Shown: piece after piece, positions 60,204-64,000 of the stretch
Layout of the letters: every line of letters starts with the position of its first letter
Position numbering within the stretch: the stretch's first letter is position 1
From: an uncultured Corynebacterium sp.
GTDB lineage: Bacteria; Actinomycetota; Actinomycetes; Mycobacteriales; Mycobacteriaceae
Reading direction: 5' to 3'
Assembly (NCBI RefSeq): GCF_946998835.1
Contig: NZ_CAMQAZ010000004.1
Span: 58,076-122,075, forward strand
Length of the DNA stretch: 64,000 bases
Position numbers and translations under genes: made by a program
The notes under the pieces: model-generated
Told to the model about the DNA's origin: nothing
The model's database searches: none
What the model saw: only the letters and a program-made list of their open reading frames with translations

Positions 60204-61550
60204 ACGCGAGGCAAAATCCGACAGGTAGTCGGCGTGAACGACAGGCTTCTGCATGTCATTCGGCAACTCCTCGGTGTGGTAGCCAATCATGCCCAGCAGT
60301 TCCTCAGAGTCGTAGTTGACCTCGCCTCGGCCGATGACCTCACCGCCAGGACCAATAAGATCCACAATGTCCCCGGCGGAGAACTCGCCATCTACCGAGG
60401 TAATACCGACCGGGAGCAGCGACTTACGCATCCGGGTCACGGCATCCACAGCACCGGCATCCAGTCGCAACAGGCCCGAGCTGTCCGCGGCGTAGAGCAT
60501 CCAGAACTTCCAGGCACTCAGGCGGTTTTCCTTCGCGGCGAAGGCGGTTCCCACATCGGCCTGATCCAGTGCCCGCTCGATGTTAGATGTCGATGTCAGT
60601 AGCACCGGCACACCAGCACGGGACGCCAGGCGGGCCGCCGAAACCTTCGATGCCATACCGCCTGTTCCCAGTGCGCCACCGTCACCGGCAATAACACCAC
60701 GCAGGTCGTTACCGCTGCGAACCTCAGGCACAAAGGTCGCACCTGGATCAGCCGGGTTGCGGTCGTAGAGGCCATCGACGTCGGAAAGCAGAATCAGTGC
60801 ATCGCAGTATGCCAGGTGACTGACCAGTGCTGCGAGACGGTCATTGTCACCGAAGCGGAACTCCGAGGTAGCAACAGTGTCATTTTCGTTGACAATCGGC
60901 ACCGCGCCCAGCTGGCGCAGACGGTCGATTGTGCGCTGCGCGTTGCGAGCCCGGGAGCGAACACCCGCATCATCCGAGGTCAACAGCACCTGCGCCGAAG
61001 TGCGACCATAGCGCAGGAAGGAGCGTCCCCACTCCTGTGCCAACCGCACCTGGCCGACAGCCGCAGCCGCCTGCTTTGTAGCTAAGTCAGTCGGACGCGA
61101 GGAAAGTCCCAGCGGCCCCATTCCGGATGCCACTGCGCCGGAGGACACGACGATGACATCGCTGATACCCATACGCTTTTCCAGGGCATCAGCAATAAAG
61201 TCAATGCGCTCGGGATCCGTACGACCATCACGTCCGGTCAGAGAGGAAGAACCAATCTTCACAACGACCCGCTTGGCAGTCCGAATCGCTGCACGAGTCT
61301 CGGAATCGAAACCACCCTTGGTGCCCGGAGATAAGTTCTCGGTCGCCTTTTCAATCTCAGCGACAGTGGCCTCGGGATTGTCGTGAAGCAGCTCCTCGAC
61401 CTCCTCACGGGAGATTGGCGCGTGCGATTCAGGCTTCGCCGCGGTCGCTACCGGGGCATCTGATACGGCTGCCACCGTGGCATCAACATCACGGGCAATG
61501 GTGTCGTCGGAAGGGATAACTGACTCACTCATTTCACTAATGGAAAACAT
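60198..61550 (-). CDS. proB: Glutamate 5-kinase with N-terminal extension
   Basis: The first step of proline synthesis, phosphorylating glutamate at the gamma carboxyl. The amino-acid-kinase core starts near residue 90 (KRVVVKIGSSSLTG), with VVSSGAVASGMG, LRQLGAVPIVNENDTVA and a C-terminal PUA domain (VGITSVDGEFSAGDIVDLIG). At 450 residues it is about 80 longer than usual because of an acidic, alanine-rich N-terminal extension. No ATG lies between residue 7 and the core, so an internal GTG start cannot be excluded. It is usually feedback-inhibited by proline. obg is upstream. Confidence 0.92.
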   Translation of the reverse strand: MFSISEMSESVIPSDDTIARDVDATVAAVSDAPVATAAKPESHAPISREEVEELLHDNPEATVAEIEKATENLSPGTKGGFDSETRAAIRTAKRVVVKIGSSSLTGRDGRTDPERIDFIADALEKRMGISDVIVVSSGAVASGMGPLGLSSRPTDLATKQAAAAVGQVRLAQEWGRSFLRYGRTSAQVLLTSDDAGVRSRARNAQRTIDRLRQLGAVPIVNENDTVATSEFRFGDNDRLAALVSHLAYCDALILLSDVDGLYDRNPADPGATFVPEVRSGNDLRGVIAGDGGALGTGGMASKVSAARLASRAGVPVLLTSTSNIERALDQADVGTAFAAKENRLSAWKFWMLYAADSSGLLRLDAGAVDAVTRMRKSLLPVGITSVDGEFSAGDIVDLIGPGGEVIGRGEVNYDSEELLGMIGYHTEELPNDMQKPVVHADYLSDFASRA

Positions 61551-61648
61551 GACGGTCCTATTTAATTCTGACCATATAATTGTTTAAGCAATCAATGGCA
61601 AAATGCAAGTTCAGCGCATTCGCTTGCCGACGACGCTGTCGCCCGCGA

Positions 61649-63163
61649 CTACGAGTACCGGTCGCGAATAGCCTCTTCACCATCGCCGAAATCGTACTCG
61701 TCGATAAGACCACGGCGGGCCTGCGATGCGCGCTTACGCTGCTCGGCGCTAGTGCGCTCGTTGACGTAGAGACGATCGTCGGTACCACGGCCACTCGGCA
61801 CGAAGTCATCGGTGCCCGCGACCTGCTGTGGGTACCACTCGAAGGTGAGATAAGAAATCGTCACCGGGCAGCCAACCGTTGCCCCGGCCTTCGCCAGCGC
61901 ATCCTCGACACCCAGCTTGGCCAAGCGGTCCGCCAGGTAGCCCACTGCCTCGTCGTTTTCGAAATCCGTCTGGTTAATCCAGCGCTCCGGCTTTCGGCCA
62001 CGGACGATGAACCCATTCGGAGTGTTCGGATCGCGCTCGATGGTAAAGTCCGCGCCTTCGCGCTTCTTACCGCGCACACCCTCTGGACGGATGACTGCGC
62101 GAGGCTCCTGCTCTGTCGGCAACGGGTGTGCCTTGCGGTAAGCGGCAATCTGGTCCTTCAGGCCGTAAGTCAGTTCCTTGAGCCCCTCGTGGGTCACCGT
62201 GGAAATCTCATAGATTGGCCAACCGAACTTCTCCAGCTCCTCGCGCTGCATATCAATCATTTCTCGAGCATCAGGCAGGTCGATCTTGTTCAGCACGATG
62301 ACGCGCGGACGGTCAGCGAGGTCTCCCAGCCCCACGTCAGCCTTCAACACTGACTGGTAGTTTGCGAGTTCTGTCTCCAGCGCCTTGATGTCCGAGACCG
62401 GATCACGGTCGCCCTCTAGCGCTGCAGCGTCCACCACATGCGCCAGCACGGCACAGCGCTCAATGTGACGCAGGAAGTCCAGGCCGAGGCCACGACCTTC
62501 AGAAGCCCCAGGAATGAGTCCCGGAACGTCGGCAATGGTGAAAGACTCGTAACCAACGTTAACCACACCCAGGTTCGGCTGCAGCGTGGTAAACGGGTAG
62601 TCACCAATCTTCGGCTTCGCTGCACTCAGAGTGCTCACCAACGACGACTTACCGGCCGACGGGAAGCCCACCAAACCAACATCGGCCATGGACTTGAGTT
62701 CCAGGACAAGGTCCTTGGCCTCACCCGGCTCACCGAGGAGAGCAAAGCCCGGCGCACGGCGGTTCTTGTTCGCCAGCGCGGCGTTACCCAGACCACCGTA
62801 ACCGCCCTCAGCTGCGATGAAGCGGGCTCCCTTGCCAGTCATGTCCGCCAGCACTTCCCCATCCTCGGTCATGACAACCGTGCCCTCCGGCACGCCGAGA
62901 ACCAGGTCTTCACCACGGGCGCCATTGCGGTGATCACCCGCGCCGGGCTTGCCGTTGGAAGCCTTGATGTGGGGGTGGAAGTGAAAGTCCATCAAAGTGT
63001 GAATCTGCGGGTCTACGACCAGCACAATGTCGCCACCGTGGCCGCCGTTGCCGCCATCGGGGCCACCAAGTGGCTTGAACTTTTCACGCAGCACCGAATT
63101 ACAGCCGTGACCACCGTCGCCGGCCTGCAAATGCAGTACGACACGATCTACGAAACGAAACAT
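61649..63163 (-). CDS. obg: Obg GTPase (CgtA)
   Basis: A ribosome-associated GTPase of 504 residues linked to large-subunit assembly and the stringent response. The glycine-rich Obg fold covers residues 1-160 (FVDRVVLHLQAGDGGHGCNS). The G domain follows: G1 GFPSAGKSS, G2/G3 DVPGLIPGASEGRGLG and G4 NKIDLPD. A C-terminal OCT domain starts near GFIVRGRKPERWI. I chose the ATG at 63163 (MFRFVDR), which matches the conserved N-terminus; the frame opens at 63175. It follows rplU-rpmA in the standard order. Confidence 0.95.
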   Translation of the reverse strand: MFRFVDRVVLHLQAGDGGHGCNSVLREKFKPLGGPDGGNGGHGGDIVLVVDPQIHTLMDFHFHPHIKASNGKPGAGDHRNGARGEDLVLGVPEGTVVMTEDGEVLADMTGKGARFIAAEGGYGGLGNAALANKNRRAPGFALLGEPGEAKDLVLELKSMADVGLVGFPSAGKSSLVSTLSAAKPKIGDYPFTTLQPNLGVVNVGYESFTIADVPGLIPGASEGRGLGLDFLRHIERCAVLAHVVDAAALEGDRDPVSDIKALETELANYQSVLKADVGLGDLADRPRVIVLNKIDLPDAREMIDMQREELEKFGWPIYEISTVTHEGLKELTYGLKDQIAAYRKAHPLPTEQEPRAVIRPEGVRGKKREGADFTIERDPNTPNGFIVRGRKPERWINQTDFENDEAVGYLADRLAKLGVEDALAKAGATVGCPVTISYLTFEWYPQQVAGTDDFVPSGRGTDDRLYVNERTSAEQRKRASQARRGLIDEYDFGDGEEAIRDRYS

Positions 63164-63308
63164 AAAATCACACACACTTCCGAGCGGGGAGCCATCATCT
63201 AGTGCCTGGAGTAATGCCCTAATTTAAGCGAGCCGACAGGCAGAAGTCTAGGCGGTGACAAAACGCTGCCTCGCAAGCAAAGGTTGCGAAACAGTACAGA
63301 GACAACAA

Positions 63309-63350
63309 AAGAGCCGATTGCCTTTCGCAGTGGGAAAGGAATCGGCTCTT
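63309..63350 (-). terminator. Strong hairpin terminator of rplU-rpmA
   Basis: AAGAGCCGATTGCCTTTC (63309-63326) and GAAAGGAATCGGCTCTT (63334-63350) pair over 17 bp with one bulge. On the minus strand it is followed by TTTTG. It separates rpmA from obg. Confidence 0.85.
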
Positions 63351-63420
63351 CTGCACGGCAGTTAATCCTGCCTCACATTCAACGTTGCAGTAATCCTATG
63401 CGGACAACCGAAGGTTGTTC

Positions 63421-63678
63421 TTAGGAGTTGTTCTCAACGATGTTGACAACGCGACGGTTGCGGCGGGTGCCGAACTCGACTGCGCCTGCCTTCAGAGCGA
63501 AGAGAGTGTCGTCGCCGCCACGGCCAACGTTCTCACCCGGGTGGAACGAGGTACCGCGCTGACGAACGAGAATCTCGCCTGCCTTAACCTGCTGGCCGCC
63601 GAAGCGCTTCACGCCGAGGCGCTTAGCTTCGGAGTCGCGGCCGTTGCTGGTGCTGGATGCACCCTTCTTAGTAGCCAT
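63421..63678 (-). CDS. rpmA: 50S ribosomal protein L27
   Basis: An 85-residue protein whose N-terminus reaches the peptidyl-transferase centre. It starts MATKKGASSTSNGRDS, with RLGVKRFGGQ and RQRGTSFHPGENVGRG as the conserved core. There is no firmicute-type cleavable N-terminal extension. It is 40 bp downstream of rplU in the usual operon; codon use is that of a highly expressed gene. Confidence 0.97.
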   Translation of the reverse strand: MATKKGASSTSNGRDSEAKRLGVKRFGGQQVKAGEILVRQRGTSFHPGENVGRGGDDTLFALKAGAVEFGTRRNRRVVNIVENNS

Positions 63679-63718
63679 GATTTTCTCCTAGGGAAAAGCT
63701 AATTGGAATGTCGGCGGT

Positions 63719-64000
63719 TTACTTGGAGACGCCGGTGATCTTCAGAACAGTGAGCGGCTGACGGTGGCCGTAGCGGCGCTTGTAGCCAGTCTTGTTCTTG
63801 TAGTGCATGCCGCGGATCTTCGGGCCCTTGGTGGCCTCGACGATCTCAGCGTTAACGGTAACGTTGGCAAGCTTGTCGGCATCCGCAATGACATCTGCGC
63901 CATCGACGAGCAGAACCGGGGTGAGAGCCACGGACGAACCCGGCTCACCCTCGATCTTCTCGACCTTGACGAGGTCACCTTCGGCAACCTTGTACTGCTT
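63719..64000 (-). CDS. rplU: 50S ribosomal protein L21 (5' end outside the window)
   Basis: A partial gene: 93 codons plus the stop are present, beginning KQYKVAEGDLVKVEKIEGE at the window edge. About the first nine residues (the usual MYAIVKTGG) are missing. The C-terminus YKNKTGYKRRYGHRQPLTVL is diagnostic for L21. The protein binds 23S rRNA; the gene heads the rplU-rpmA-obg cluster. Confidence 0.96.
   Translation of the reverse strand, partial: KQYKVAEGDLVKVEKIEGEPGSSVALTPVLLVDGADVIADADKLANVTVNAEIVEATKGPKIRGMHYKNKTGYKRRYGHRQPLTVLKITGVSK

Noticed and set aside
61580..63202. Two 250-codon plus-strand frames (61580-62353 and 62438-63202)
   Set aside because: Both are antisense to obg, which is complete and conserved.
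1..64000. tRNA, rRNA, CRISPR arrays, IS elements, integrases
   Set aside because: I looked through the intergenic gaps and proteins and found no cloverleaf, spacer-repeat array, transposase or integrase. A tRNAscan/Infernal run would be decisive for small RNAs.

Overview
The window reads as the chromosome of a Corynebacterium-type actinobacterium. The 46-64 kb block (lepA, rpsT, holA, comEC, comEA, degV, gpgP, rsfS, nadD, proA, proB, obg, rpmA, rplU) is the conserved Corynebacteriales arrangement. Base composition is moderately high GC (roughly mid to high fifties by eye), GTG starts are common, several genes have a -10 box 6-8 nt before the start codon (leaderless style), and metal uptake is run by a DtxR/MntR-type regulator. 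The species cannot be fixed from sequence alone. I saw no rRNA, tRNA, CRISPR array, insertion sequence or prophage.

Layout. 0-7 kb: a GntR-type regulator, an MDR oxidoreductase, then a tightly overlapping seven-gene minus-strand operon with a cluster-9 (Mn/Zn-type) ABC importer, an MntR-type regulator and two small unassigned membrane proteins. 7-9.5 kb: an ArsC-like protein, a GlpT-like organophosphate antiporter and a small MT0933-like protein. 9.7-16.5 kb: a five-gene iron/heme/siderophore-type operon (FecCD permease, ATPase, lipoprotein receptor, plus a pair of exporter-fold ABC half-transporters). 16.5-29.6 kb: housekeeping and physiology genes (prolyl aminopeptidase-like hydrolase, UPF0126/TRIC channel, HD hydrolase, MFS, an ABC-class ATPase with an RGG tract, a TipA-like MerR regulator, nagB, a CDF-like protein, a domain-permuted lipoate ligase, a BCCT carrier).

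29.6-40.7 kb is the most accessory-looking stretch. It holds a complete type I restriction-modification system (hsdM-hsdS, then hsdR), convergent with a two-gene operon of an ADP-ribosylglycohydrolase and an 1168-residue protein. That protein joins a DnaQ-type exonuclease, a TerB-like helical region, BRCT, helix-hairpin-helix, sigma-region-4-like and HARE-like winged-helix segments. 40.7-46.4 kb: histidine phosphatase, lipoprotein, CPA2 antiporter, and a divergent ankyrin / GIY-YIG pair with lower GC. 46.4-64 kb: the conserved translation, replication, competence, NAD and proline block, ending inside rplU at the window edge.

The main non-coding observations are: a ~220-bp element present twice in opposite orientation, 40 kb apart (9.49-9.70 and 49.73-49.95 kb), each copy with two 23-bp sub-repeats spaced 43 bp; a perfect 10-bp inverted repeat with two perfect DnaA-box sequences between degV and comEA; a long imperfect hairpin upstream of hsdM; and several short tandem duplications sitting on or beside stop codons.
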